This document shows positions 18,287 to 26,538 of a stretch of DNA of 43,537 bases, piece after piece (the first letter of the stretch is position 1; each line of letters begins with the position of its first letter). The notes under the pieces were generated by a model. The model ran no database searches. It worked only from the letters and a program-made list of their open reading frames with translations, and was not told where the DNA came from. The position numbers were made by a program, and so were the translations under genes. The DNA comes from Candidatus Colicola equi (GTDB lineage Bacteria; Bacteroidota; Bacteroidia; Bacteroidales; Paludibacteraceae), in assembly GCA_018066175.1 (NCBI GenBank), contig JAGHRV010000003.1, positions 1-43,537 on the forward strand, read 5' to 3'.

Positions 18287-19684
18287 TTACTTATTTTTAA
18301 GTAAATAAATTTTTTCAGTGGCTCGAGTGAGTGCCGTATAAAGCCATCTTAGATTCTGTTTTACGGACGAATTAGCCGTTGCATCGTCTGTATTTTCAGC
18401 CAATATCCCGGGGTCAATAAAGACGCGTTTCCATTGTCCGCCTTGTGATTTATGGCAGGTTACCGCGTAGGCATAGCGCACCTGCAACGCATTATAATAA
18501 GGCGATGCCGCTACTTTTTCACGCATCTCTTTCTTGGTGTGTATCTCCGGATAGTCCTCCGCAATCTTAGTGTACAAGTCTCGTTGCAGTTCATAATTCT
18601 TCTCCGGAGTATCGGTTAATAACGTATCTAACCACAGCACTACATCCACTTCCCACTCGTAGTCTAAACTGCGCAAACTGGCATCCACAAAATGGTATCC
18701 ATATAACTCCCGCTCGCCTCTTAAACGCACCACTTCCAGCATATCGCCATTGGCTAAGAAGGGTAGTCCGTCATATTGCTCCGTAAAGAAGTAATTATTC
18801 CTGCTGACCATAATCCGGTCACCGGTCTGCAACATATCTTCCTTCCATAGTAACTGCGCCCGAACGCCTTGATTATACATGTTAGTGCGCTTGTTGGAGC
18901 GCGTAATAATCAATGTGTCTTCTAGTCCTACTTCTTCATAACTGCGCTCAATTTCTGAGACCATCTCATTGCCGGGCAATAAACCCACATCTTCTGCCGA
19001 TTGGACCAATTCAATAATGCATCCAGGAGCCTCGGAGGGGTGCTCTACGAACTGCCTGACCTTGGTAGCATTACTAAGGATACCGCTATCTTGTGCTTGA
19101 CGAGCCACCTCTGTTAATTGTGCATACCGAACCGTTAGTCCCAGGCTCTTTAGTTCGTTCAATTGCAACGCCGGACTTTCTTCATATCCAACAGGCGGCA
19201 ATTGTGCCTCGTCTCCGAGTAGTAGCATCTTGCAGCCTTCTCCTTGATAAACAAACTGAATCAGGTCGCGCAGCAAGTATTGATCAATCATAGATGCTTC
19301 ATCGATGATGAAGAGTGTGTTCTTATCCTTATTAAAAGCGAGAGAAAACTTGATGTCTGTCACTTGATCGGGCTTGCTTTCTGTATGATATATCCACTTA
19401 TGAATCGTGTAGGCATTCGTGCCGGAATAATGACTCATTACTTTTGCAGCACGACCAGTAGGCGCCAATAAAACAGTAGATTGATTCAGTGCTGCCATAG
19501 CCTTGGTTAAGGCACTCACCAAACTCGTTTTACCAGTACCGGCATATCCAGTCAGAAGAAAACAAGGCCGTTCGCCCCGCTCCGCTAAAAAAAGTGACAG
19601 CAGGTCAATCGCTGCCTCTTGTCCCGCATTGGGAACAAAAGGAAGACAGGAAATAATTCTATTTTTAACAAAATTTTGCAGCAC
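18287..19684 (-). CDS. RecD/Dda-like superfamily 1 DNA helicase, GTG start
   Basis: Encodes 465 residues of an ATP-dependent DNA helicase. Walker A is GYAGTGKTS (about residue 46), motif Ia LLAPTGRAAKVM, Walker B FIIDEASMID, motif III LLLGDEAQLPPVG, and a UvrD-like C-terminal domain with YAYAVTCHKSQGGQW and LRWLYTALTRATEKIYLL. The size and order fit the short RecD2/Dda-like helicases of Bacteroidota rather than full RecD with RecBC. The only start near the family N-terminus (LKN or VKN, then FPFVPNAGQ) is GTG at 19684. No partner is nearby. It lies divergent from the SRP RNA gene; its promoter is not clearly seen. Confidence 0.88.
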   Translation of the reverse strand: MLQNFVKNRIISCLPFVPNAGQEAAIDLLSLFLAERGERPCFLLTGYAGTGKTSLVSALTKAMAALNQSTVLLAPTGRAAKVMSHYSGTNAYTIHKWIYHTESKPDQVTDIKFSLAFNKDKNTLFIIDEASMIDQYLLRDLIQFVYQGEGCKMLLLGDEAQLPPVGYEESPALQLNELKSLGLTVRYAQLTEVARQAQDSGILSNATKVRQFVEHPSEAPGCIIELVQSAEDVGLLPGNEMVSEIERSYEEVGLEDTLIITRSNKRTNMYNQGVRAQLLWKEDMLQTGDRIMVSRNNYFFTEQYDGLPFLANGDMLEVVRLRGERELYGYHFVDASLRSLDYEWEVDVVLWLDTLLTDTPEKNYELQRDLYTKIAEDYPEIHTKKEMREKVAASPYYNALQVRYAYAVTCHKSQGGQWKRVFIDPGILAENTDDATANSSVKQNLRWLYTALTRATEKIYLLKNK

Positions 19685-19707
19685 AGATTAAGATTTTTGC
19701 GCAAATA

Positions 19708-19739
19708 TTTGTGTATATCAAAAAAATGTTGTACCTTTG
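19708..19739 (+). promoter_or_regulatory. Bacteroidota promoter for the SRP RNA
   Basis: TTTG at 19708-19711, 20-base spacer, TACCTTTG at 19732-19739; transcription would begin near 19745, about 30 bases before the mature-like RNA stem. Confidence 0.87.
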
Positions 19740-19778
19740 CAGCCGCAAACGTGAAAAGATTGTTTTTGCGTTATCCTA

Positions 19779-19884
19779 TAGGGTGGGTGCTATACGACCA
19801 GCTCCCTTTGAATTCCCCCAGGTTTTGACCGAAGCAAGGGTAGGAGGTTGTAGCGGTGCGATATAGTTAGCCCATCCTTTTTTT
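19779..19884 (+). ncRNA. ffs: small signal recognition particle RNA (4.5S type)
   Basis: The RNA folds as one long hairpin: GGGTGGG (19781-19787) pairs with CCCATCC (19871-19877), CTATA with TATAG (19862-19866), ACC and CTCC with GGT and GGAG in the middle. The tip matches SRP domain IV exactly in length: CAGG (19819-19822), three bases, a four-base loop, three bases, AGCA (19833-19836), as in E. coli CAGGUCC-GGAA-GGAAGCA. The tetraloop is UGAC (19826-19829), of the URRC class, instead of GGAA. A T-run follows the closing stem (19878-19884). It pairs with Ffh to target nascent membrane proteins. Confidence 0.9.
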
Positions 19885-19888
19885 GTGC

Positions 19889-21286
19889 CTATCGTTTTTC
19901 TAATAATACCACATTCTCGACATGTTGAGTGTGAGGGAACATATCCACAGGTTGAACGACCAATACTTTATAATCGCAATCCAGTAAACTTAAATCGCGA
20001 GCTTGGGTGGCAGGGTTACAACTCACATAAACGATGCGTTTTGGTGCAGCCTTCAGAATAACGTTGATTACATCTTCGTGCATTCCTGCGCGAGGAGGAT
20101 CCGTAATAATGACCTCCGGCTTACCATGTTGAGCAATGAAATCCGTATTTAAAACGTCCTTCATATCTCCTGCGAAGAACTCTGTGTTGTTTAGATTGTT
20201 TAGTTTCGCATTTACTTTGGCGTCCTCAATTGCTTCCGGAACATATTCTATACCTACAACTTTTTGCGCTTGTTTTGCAACGAAATTAGCAATGGTTCCG
20301 GTACCGGTATATAGGTCATAAACAACCTCTTTACCGGTTAATTGAGCAAAGCGTCGTGCCACAGAATAGAGTTCGTAAGTTTGGTCTGTATTGGTCTGAT
20401 AAAAGGACTTGGGACCCACTTTGAACTGCAAGTCCTCCATCTTCTCTATGATATGATCCTGACCTGCATACAGCAATACATCTTGATCACCAATGGTGTC
20501 GTTCATTTTCTGATTAATGCAATACATCAGACTAATGACTTGCGGGAAGGATGTGTGGACGTATTCCAATAACCCTTTGGCGTTGTCGTCTAAAGGCGTA
20601 GCAAACACGATGACCACCATCCATTCATTTTCATTGTTGTTGCGAATCATTAGATTGCGCATCTGTCCCTCGTGTGTGCGTTCGTTGTAAAAAGGCATGT
20701 TGTGTGTGATAGCATACTGATACACACCATTGCGGATATCGTTTTGCAGCCCCTCCATGAGATGGCATTCGTCAATCTGCAGCACCTTATCAAAGTTATT
20801 AGTGATATGAAATCCTAAGCCTGGTTCAAAGGGGACACCCGCTTTCATCTGTTCGGTTGTAAGCCACTTATGATCTGCAAAAGCAAATTCTAATTTATTG
20901 CGGTATTGATAAGTCTTCTTACTGCCTAAAATAGGACTGATGGTCGGTAATTCAATCTTGCCGATACGCGTTAAGTTATCCTCTACCTGCTGTTGCTTCC
21001 ATTTCAGTTGCTCAGGGTAGGGCAATACTTGCCATTTACATCCTCCGCATGTACCATAATGTGGACAAACCGCTTCGCAACGTAGTGGGCTGGCTTGTTT
21101 GAGACGCAACACCCGCGCCTCCATAAAACTATGTTTTTTCTTCGTAACCTGCAAATCTACCACATCCCCCGGTACGCAATATGGCACAAAACAAACCAAA
21201 TCATTGATACGTGTCATAGCTTTGCCTTCGGCAGCTATGCCGGTAATGGTGATGTCCTCTAAGATAGGTAAACTCTTCTTTTTCAT
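19889..21286 (-). CDS. rlmD: 23S rRNA (uracil-5) methyltransferase, RlmD/RumA family
   Basis: Encodes 465 residues of the RumA/TrmA family that makes 5-methyluridine in 23S rRNA. An N-terminal TRAM domain (about 8-65) is followed by the 4Fe-4S cysteine set CPHYGTCGGC plus ECHLM, a SAM-binding motif YDLYTGTGTIANF, and the catalytic region TDPPRAGMHEDV with VSCNPATQARDL. The exact uridine (747, 1939 or other) cannot be told from sequence, so the symbol is by family resemblance. Its start overlaps the stop of the upstream amidase-like gene (ATGA), so the two are coupled. Confidence 0.92.
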   Translation of the reverse strand: MKKKSLPILEDITITGIAAEGKAMTRINDLVCFVPYCVPGDVVDLQVTKKKHSFMEARVLRLKQASPLRCEAVCPHYGTCGGCKWQVLPYPEQLKWKQQQVEDNLTRIGKIELPTISPILGSKKTYQYRNKLEFAFADHKWLTTEQMKAGVPFEPGLGFHITNNFDKVLQIDECHLMEGLQNDIRNGVYQYAITHNMPFYNERTHEGQMRNLMIRNNNENEWMVVIVFATPLDDNAKGLLEYVHTSFPQVISLMYCINQKMNDTIGDQDVLLYAGQDHIIEKMEDLQFKVGPKSFYQTNTDQTYELYSVARRFAQLTGKEVVYDLYTGTGTIANFVAKQAQKVVGIEYVPEAIEDAKVNAKLNNLNNTEFFAGDMKDVLNTDFIAQHGKPEVIITDPPRAGMHEDVINVILKAAPKRIVYVSCNPATQARDLSLLDCDYKVLVVQPVDMFPHTQHVENVVLLEKR

Positions 21287-23736
21287 TCTTTTATCAGATG
21301 CTCTATTTGTTCTTTGTATATGGTGTTAAATGATTTCATGCTCTCTAATGGGAGACCCCAAATGATATAATTAGACCCTTTTATACCAGCCGATAAACCG
21401 GTGTCTGAATAGCGGGCAATTGTTTGATCTTGCGGTGCAATCTTTGTGACAGCACTTACATCTTCGGCACTTAGTTGGTGCTCGTTGATTTCTTGTATAT
21501 ATTCGGTAGTATGACCATTATAAATAATTTCGCCCGAAGCGCAAGCATGCTGTGGATAACCGACGTATGCTCCGCTTATTAGTACTTTCTTGTCCCCTTT
21601 AGTCCAGCCCATTGTTTCTACACAACTATTCATCGCTTTGACGGTATTCCAATTGCTTTTGCCTAATACGATATCCACGTAACGATAGGCGGTGTCTGCT
21701 GCTGCAACGGCATCCATCGTACAACTGGCATAACTGATATTCATTTGTTGCAGAATCTTACCATGGCGAATAGCATAATCGTGGGTATTTCCCATTAATA
21801 ACTTGCCGGCACGATTCATATTGCTTTGGCCAAATCCGCAATCGTCATCTGTGTGCCATACCGATGCAGGATTATAATTGACCTGCTCACCAATATAAGC
21901 CATTTCGTAATTATCCGGAATAGGTCTGGACCAAGGGTCAATACCCATCGTAGTAGCAGAACTAGATAAGAATAAAGGACCGCGAACCGTCGTAAAGGCA
22001 TCTACTACCAACATTGGTTGATGATGGTTGCTTGAACTATGGAAGGCACTTAACTTGGTGGATGGCATACTGATACCACCATCATTGCCGGCTACTATAT
22101 AGAAGTCATAACGTACATCTTTTTGGGCGACCATGTCAAATTGCGTTTCATATACCACACTACCATTATCCCAATCTCCCTCGCCTGTGCGCGTGTATAT
22201 TACATAATAGGTGGAGTGGGCCTCTGCTTCTATCGGATCAATAGTCGCGCTCCATGATAGGTGCAACGAGTCTCCTTGCCACATCGTGCGTATAGCATGA
22301 GGTGGTAGAGGTTGAGGAATAAAGGATCGATTATAGCGCTGCGCCAAGAAACGACCAATGCCCTTGTATACAGCACGAGCCACTTTGAATTTGAATTCAG
22401 GGTTGAGGCCATATTGCATGTCCAAATAGTTTTGGTGACCCAATAATTCCAAAATCATAGCGGGCACTACAGGATGTCTCGATTCTGAATAATCGCCATT
22501 TAGCAACTTGCGTCGTGTCCATCGCGGAGTGACTTCGTCTCGTAAATCGTTGATAATCTGCGACATAACGTAATCCGTTAAATCACGAGCTATAATGCGA
22601 CTATCTCCCGAAGGATACTCGGTGCGACCATCATTATCTTTGGTTGTATAAATACCGAGTGTGCCAATAATACTATCTGGTTCTGCACCTGCATCTGTAT
22701 GGAAGGCTAAACTCATATCTACCGGCACCCCTAAACCCGGTTGCTCCGGATTCATAACACTGCCGCCACAAAGGTAATTAACCCATTTACCGCGGCATGT
22801 TAAATCATTTAGATAATCATTATTGCTATCGTCATATTGCAATAAAGACATCTCATATCCGGCATCTCTTAACCAATACCAGGCTGCTTCTACCCATAAG
22901 GGACGACCACTATGTCCTAAACTTTGCCCATGGATGATCTTGTATTCAATTCCTTCGCCTTCCACAGAGATGGAATCGCTTTCAACCGTGCATAAATACT
23001 GCCAAACTCCGGCACCTATTTGGGTGTTAATGGAATAATGTGTTTGTTGATCGCCATGATGAACGACGACCTTTTGATTAGCGTTGTTCCCGGTGCTCCA
23101 ACGCAGGTAAACCGTTTGATATCCGGGACGAACATATGCTCGAGGCTGCATAACAATCGCTCCGGAATTCTCTAACATAGGTGCTAAATAGGGAGCAACA
23201 AAAGCAGTTGTAAACACATCTTCTACGGTAGTCCATAATCGAGCTCGTTGCCAACGATATAAGTCGGTGTGACTATCTCTGAACCATCCGTGACTGGCCC
23301 ATAAGGCAATATGTCGCCCTTCTAATCCATCAGCAATCTGATAAGGACGGTCATCGTTGCATAACATAGGCTGAGTCATTATTTTAGGTGTCTTTTGCTT
23401 CCGAGCCTTATACCGAGCCGTAATAAGGTCTCCTAATTCATACTCCCCCGAATAAATAGTGGCGCGAGCATTGGTTACTCCTGCCCACGTTCCGGTTTGA
23501 TGTCGCAATGCTTCCAATTCGTTTGGTGCTAAACTGAGACAACCTAAGGCATCGTTGGTGTAGATGAATACTTGATTCCCTTTAATTGAAACATTCTTTA
23601 CTCTTACCCGCAAATCAATAGCAGCACGTTCCCTCGCATATTGGTTGAGGGAGTCGGCTAAAGCACGCATATCAAGTGCCTGAGCATGACCAACCCATGC
23701 TGTGAGCATCATGATTATTATCAATCGTTTATTCAT
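21283..23736 (-). CDS. secreted amidase-like/golvesin-type protein ('xanthan lyase' annotated family)
   Basis: Encodes 817 residues. A signal peptide (MNKRLIIIMMLTAWVGHAQA) comes first. A split N-acetylmuramoyl-L-alanine amidase-type fold is suggested by RHIALWASHGW (about 140-150), LAFHTDAGAEPDSIIGTLGIYT, and PAMILELLGHQNYLDM, which resembles the amidase PxxLxELGFxSN block. Between these lies a golvesin C-terminal-like insertion (GAGVWQYLCTVESDSISVEGEG, WVEAAWYWLRDAGY), and after it an FN3 domain (LHLSWSATIDP to VAGNDGGIS). Relatives are often labelled xanthan lyase, but the visible chemistry points to cell-wall hydrolysis. It probably acts in the periplasm or outside. It is cotranscribed with the rRNA methyltransferase by a 4-base overlap. 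Confidence 0.82.
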   Translation of the reverse strand: MNKRLIIIMMLTAWVGHAQALDMRALADSLNQYARERAAIDLRVRVKNVSIKGNQVFIYTNDALGCLSLAPNELEALRHQTGTWAGVTNARATIYSGEYELGDLITARYKARKQKTPKIMTQPMLCNDDRPYQIADGLEGRHIALWASHGWFRDSHTDLYRWQRARLWTTVEDVFTTAFVAPYLAPMLENSGAIVMQPRAYVRPGYQTVYLRWSTGNNANQKVVVHHGDQQTHYSINTQIGAGVWQYLCTVESDSISVEGEGIEYKIIHGQSLGHSGRPLWVEAAWYWLRDAGYEMSLLQYDDSNNDYLNDLTCRGKWVNYLCGGSVMNPEQPGLGVPVDMSLAFHTDAGAEPDSIIGTLGIYTTKDNDGRTEYPSGDSRIIARDLTDYVMSQIINDLRDEVTPRWTRRKLLNGDYSESRHPVVPAMILELLGHQNYLDMQYGLNPEFKFKVARAVYKGIGRFLAQRYNRSFIPQPLPPHAIRTMWQGDSLHLSWSATIDPIEAEAHSTYYVIYTRTGEGDWDNGSVVYETQFDMVAQKDVRYDFYIVAGNDGGISMPSTKLSAFHSSSNHHQPMLVVDAFTTVRGPLFLSSSATTMGIDPWSRPIPDNYEMAYIGEQVNYNPASVWHTDDDCGFGQSNMNRAGKLLMGNTHDYAIRHGKILQQMNISYASCTMDAVAAADTAYRYVDIVLGKSNWNTVKAMNSCVETMGWTKGDKKVLISGAYVGYPQHACASGEIIYNGHTTEYIQEINEHQLSAEDVSAVTKIAPQDQTIARYSDTGLSAGIKGSNYIIWGLPLESMKSFNTIYKEQIEHLIKE

Positions 23737-23754
23737 AAGTCGCTAAATTGGCTG

Positions 23755-23786
23755 CAAAAGTATAAAAAAATTTGCATATATGCAAA
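23755..23786 (-). promoter_or_regulatory. Bacteroidota promoter for the amidase-like gene
   Basis: Minus strand: TTTG at 23786-23783, 20-base spacer, TACTTTTG at 23762-23755. Its -33 element is one half of the palindrome TTTGCATATATGCAAA. Confidence 0.87.
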
Positions 23787-23802
23787 AAAAATCGTACCTT
23801 TG
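23771..23802 (+). promoter_or_regulatory. Bacteroidota promoter for the C_GCAxxG_C_C gene, sharing a palindrome with its divergent twin
   Basis: TTTG at 23771-23774, 20-base spacer, TACCTTTG at 23795-23802. The perfect palindrome TTTGCATATATGCAAA (23771-23786) holds the -33 elements of both divergent promoters. Confidence 0.9.
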
Positions 23803-23818
23803 CGGCAAAATTTATCAA

Positions 23819-24277
23819 ATGACAGAGGAAGAAATTCAAAATCGGCAGAACTTAGCACGGGAATTATTCCATCAGGGCTTTAACTGCTCTCAATCGGTTT
23901 TTGTGGCATGTGCCGATTTATTTGGCATTACGGACCGAGATATGGCATTGCGACTATCTGCTTCTTTTGGTGGAGGAATAGGTCGTATGCGGCTCACGTG
24001 TGGCGCTGCATGTGGTATGTTTTTGTTAGAAGGTTTACGCTCAGGCTCAAGTACTGAGGGCGACCATGAGGGCAAAAAACGCAATTATGCCCAAGTGCAG
24101 GCGTTGGCTGAGCAGTTCCGCAAGGAGAACGGAGCGTTGGCTTGTGCCGAACTGAGTGGATTGACCAATAATGGACCTGCGCCCGAAGCGCGTACTGAGG
24201 CATATTATCATAAACGTCCTTGCGCTGATATAATCGCTTCGGCAGTGGGAATCTTTTTACGACATCAACAAATATAG
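23819..24277 (+). CDS. C_GCAxxG_C_C family protein
   Basis: Encodes 152 residues of the C_GCAxxG_C_C family, seen in anaerobes and thought to be redox or metal related because of its conserved cysteines; the function is unproven. Visible: GFNCSQSVFVACADLFG, RLTCGAACGMFLLEG (the naming motif) and YYHKRPCADIIASAVGIF. ATG at 23819 fits the promoter, whose transcript starts near 23808; the frame is open upstream only through promoter DNA. Two bases separate it from dihydrolipoamide dehydrogenase, so it heads a short operon with lpdA and nadA. Confidence 0.9.
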   Translation: MTEEEIQNRQNLARELFHQGFNCSQSVFVACADLFGITDRDMALRLSASFGGGIGRMRLTCGAACGMFLLEGLRSGSSTEGDHEGKKRNYAQVQALAEQFRKENGALACAELSGLTNNGPAPEARTEAYYHKRPCADIIASAVGIFLRHQQI

Positions 24278-24279
24278 AT

Positions 24280-25599
24280 ATGAAATACTTTTTAGCTATC
24301 TTAGGTGGAGGCCCAGCCGGTTATACGGCGGCAGAGAAGGCTTCCAAAGCTGGTAAAGATGTTGTTCTTTTTGAACAAAATAATTTAGGCGGTACATGCC
24401 TGAATGTAGGTTGTATTCCTACCAAAACATTGCTTTATAGCGCCAAACAGTATTACAATAGCACTCATGCTGATAAATATGGCGTAAAGGCCGAAAACGT
24501 TACGTTTGATTATGTCAAAATCTTCCAACGTAAGCAAAAAGTAGTCCGTAAATTAGTGGCAGGTATCCGCGCTAAACTCAATAATGAACATTGTTCCGTT
24601 GTTATAGGAGCAGCTTCTGTAGTGTCGCGTACAGATGACAGAGTGGTTGTGGAATGTAACGGAGAACAATACGAAGCCGAGAATCTATTGATTTGTACGG
24701 GTTCTACTAACTTTGTGCCTCCTATTCCTGGTATTCAAGATAATCCGCATATTTGGGATTCAACTACTGCTTTGGCGGCTCAGGAATTGCCTGAGTCAAT
24801 CGTCATCGTTGGTGGAGGTGTGATTGGAATGGAGTTCGCTACGCTTTACCATGAGTTAGGGGTGCCTGTTACTATAATTGAAGCGATGCCGACTATTTTG
24901 CCAAACTTGGATCAAGAAGTGGTCTCCATTCTGCGCGATAAATATCAAAAAGAAGGCATCAATATCCTGACCGATACTAAGGTAACGCAGATAGAACAAG
25001 GTAAGGTAATAACAACCAATGGCGAGTATGAAGCCGATAAAATTCTTATTTCTGTTGGTCGCCGCTCTAATATGCAAGGCTTAGAAACGCTTACAGACTT
25101 GGCTTGTGATAGAGGAATCATCGTGGATGACTTTATGAAAACCAACCTCAATAACGTCTATGCCGCAGGTGATGTAACGGGCAAGATTATGTTGGCTCAT
25201 GTTGCCAGTCGTCAAGCCGAGGTGGCCGTAGGAAGGATGCTTAAACAGATTCCCGTGCAACGCATCAACTACAATGCCATCCCAAGTGTGGTTTATACCA
25301 ATCCTGAAATAGCATCAGTTGGACTGACCGAAGCACAGACGGATTGCGATATACACCGCCTTCCAATGACATTCTCAGGAAGGTTCGTGGCCGAAAATGA
25401 AGGAGAAACAGGCTTGTGCAAAATGTTGATTGATAAGAAGAACCAAACAATCATTGGTGTACACATGATTGGTAATCCCTGCTCGGAGTTTATCGCTGCT
25501 GCTAGTTTTGCTGTTAGGATGGGATATACCATTCCTGAATTCCAACAAGTAGTCTTCCCACATCCAACAGTAAGTGAGATTTTAAAGGAGGTGCTATAA
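24280..25599 (+). CDS. lpdA: dihydrolipoamide dehydrogenase
   Basis: Encodes 439 residues of the flavin disulfide reductase that reoxidises dihydrolipoamide with NAD+. The FAD motif is ILGGGPAGYTAAEKA, the redox cysteines are C40 and C45 in GGTCLNVGCIPTK, the NAD motif is IVIVGGGVIGMEFA, and the C-terminal active-site block is FPHPTVSEIL. YAAGDVTGKIMLAHVA is the second FAD contact. It is slightly short but complete. No 2-oxoacid dehydrogenase or GcvH/GcvP gene is adjacent, so it may serve the glycine cleavage system (gcvT at 4555) or another complex. Its stop overlaps the nadA start by one base. Confidence 0.95.
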   Translation: MKYFLAILGGGPAGYTAAEKASKAGKDVVLFEQNNLGGTCLNVGCIPTKTLLYSAKQYYNSTHADKYGVKAENVTFDYVKIFQRKQKVVRKLVAGIRAKLNNEHCSVVIGAASVVSRTDDRVVVECNGEQYEAENLLICTGSTNFVPPIPGIQDNPHIWDSTTALAAQELPESIVIVGGGVIGMEFATLYHELGVPVTIIEAMPTILPNLDQEVVSILRDKYQKEGINILTDTKVTQIEQGKVITTNGEYEADKILISVGRRSNMQGLETLTDLACDRGIIVDDFMKTNLNNVYAAGDVTGKIMLAHVASRQAEVAVGRMLKQIPVQRINYNAIPSVVYTNPEIASVGLTEAQTDCDIHRLPMTFSGRFVAENEGETGLCKMLIDKKNQTIIGVHMIGNPCSEFIAAASFAVRMGYTIPEFQQVVFPHPTVSEILKEVL

Positions 25600-26501
25600 T
25601 GAATGAATTGCAATCACAAATACGCCAATTATGCCGTGAAAAGAACGCCATTATCATGGCGCATTATTACCAGCGGGCTGAAATTCAAGAAGTGGCTGAC
25701 TTTATAGGCGATTCATTGGCGTTGGCCCAAAAGGCTCAAACAACAACGGCCGATATAATCGTGATGTGTGGGGTGCATTTTATGGCAGAAACAGCTGCTA
25801 TCTTATGTCCTAATAAGAAAGTACTTATTCCGGATGCTACCGCCGGTTGCTCCTTAGCGGATTCGTGCCAGGCTGCCGACCTGAAAGCATGGAAACAACA
25901 ACACCCTGAACATATAGTGGTTAGTTACGTCAATACGTCTGCAGCAGTCAAAGCCCTCACGGATATTGTCGTTACCAGCGGTAATGCCCTCAAAATAGTT
26001 AATCGATTGCCACAAGATGCCAAGATTCTCTTTGGACCTGACCGCAATTTAGGACGGTATATAAATGAACAAACAGGGCGTAATATGGACCTTTGGGATG
26101 GATGTTGCCACGTTCACGACCGATTTTCTGCCATTCAGTTGCAGACTCTCAAGAAACAATATCCGCAAGCCATAGTCCTGGCCCATCCGGAGTGTCAAAA
26201 GGATATAATTAACTTGGCTGATGTGGTCGGTTCAACGGCTGTGCTTATCAACTATGTCAAGAATAATCCACAAGGTCAGTATATCGTGATGACTGCTGAT
26301 GGTGTTGAGTACGAGATTCGCTCGGCTTGTCCCAATGCCCAACTCATTGGAGTAGGGAATGCGTGCGAATATATGCATCAACATACCTTATCTAAACTGC
26401 TTAATTGTTTGCAGAACGAGTCGCCACAAGTAACCGTTGAACCTACCGTGGCAACCGATGCCCTGCGGCCTATCGTTAAAATGTTAGAATGGTCTAAATA
26501 A
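25599..26501 (+). CDS. nadA: quinolinate synthase
   Basis: Encodes 300 residues of NadA, the 4Fe-4S enzyme that condenses iminoaspartate with dihydroxyacetone phosphate to give quinolinate for NAD synthesis. Three cluster cysteines are placed as in the family: C84 (ATAGCSLADSC), the cysteine of LAHPECQKD and that of VGNACEYMHQHTL. Substrate blocks AHYYQRAEIQEVADFIGDSLAL, SYVNTSAAVKALTDIVVTSGNA and FGPDRNLGRYI are intact. NadB and NadC are not in the window. Start and stop codons are coupled with lpdA (TAATG). Confidence 0.96.
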   Translation: MNELQSQIRQLCREKNAIIMAHYYQRAEIQEVADFIGDSLALAQKAQTTTADIIVMCGVHFMAETAAILCPNKKVLIPDATAGCSLADSCQAADLKAWKQQHPEHIVVSYVNTSAAVKALTDIVVTSGNALKIVNRLPQDAKILFGPDRNLGRYINEQTGRNMDLWDGCCHVHDRFSAIQLQTLKKQYPQAIVLAHPECQKDIINLADVVGSTAVLINYVKNNPQGQYIVMTADGVEYEIRSACPNAQLIGVGNACEYMHQHTLSKLLNCLQNESPQVTVEPTVATDALRPIVKMLEWSK

Positions 26502-26529
26502 CCAATCATAAGTCATAAATAACCAATCA
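26496..26529. repeat. 13-bp direct repeat at the nadA-mnmA junction
   Basis: AAATAACCAATCA at 26496-26508 recurs exactly at 26517-26529, period 21. The first copy contains the nadA stop codon; the second lies in the region where mnmA translation should begin. Confidence 0.93.
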
Positions 26530-26538
26530 CAAATATTA

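Noticed and set aside
19685..19707. Divergent promoter for the helicase gene in the SRP upstream region
   Set aside because: Partial TTTG and TAATCTGTG-like matches exist on the minus strand but spacing does not fit the 19 to 21 base rule, so it is not reported.
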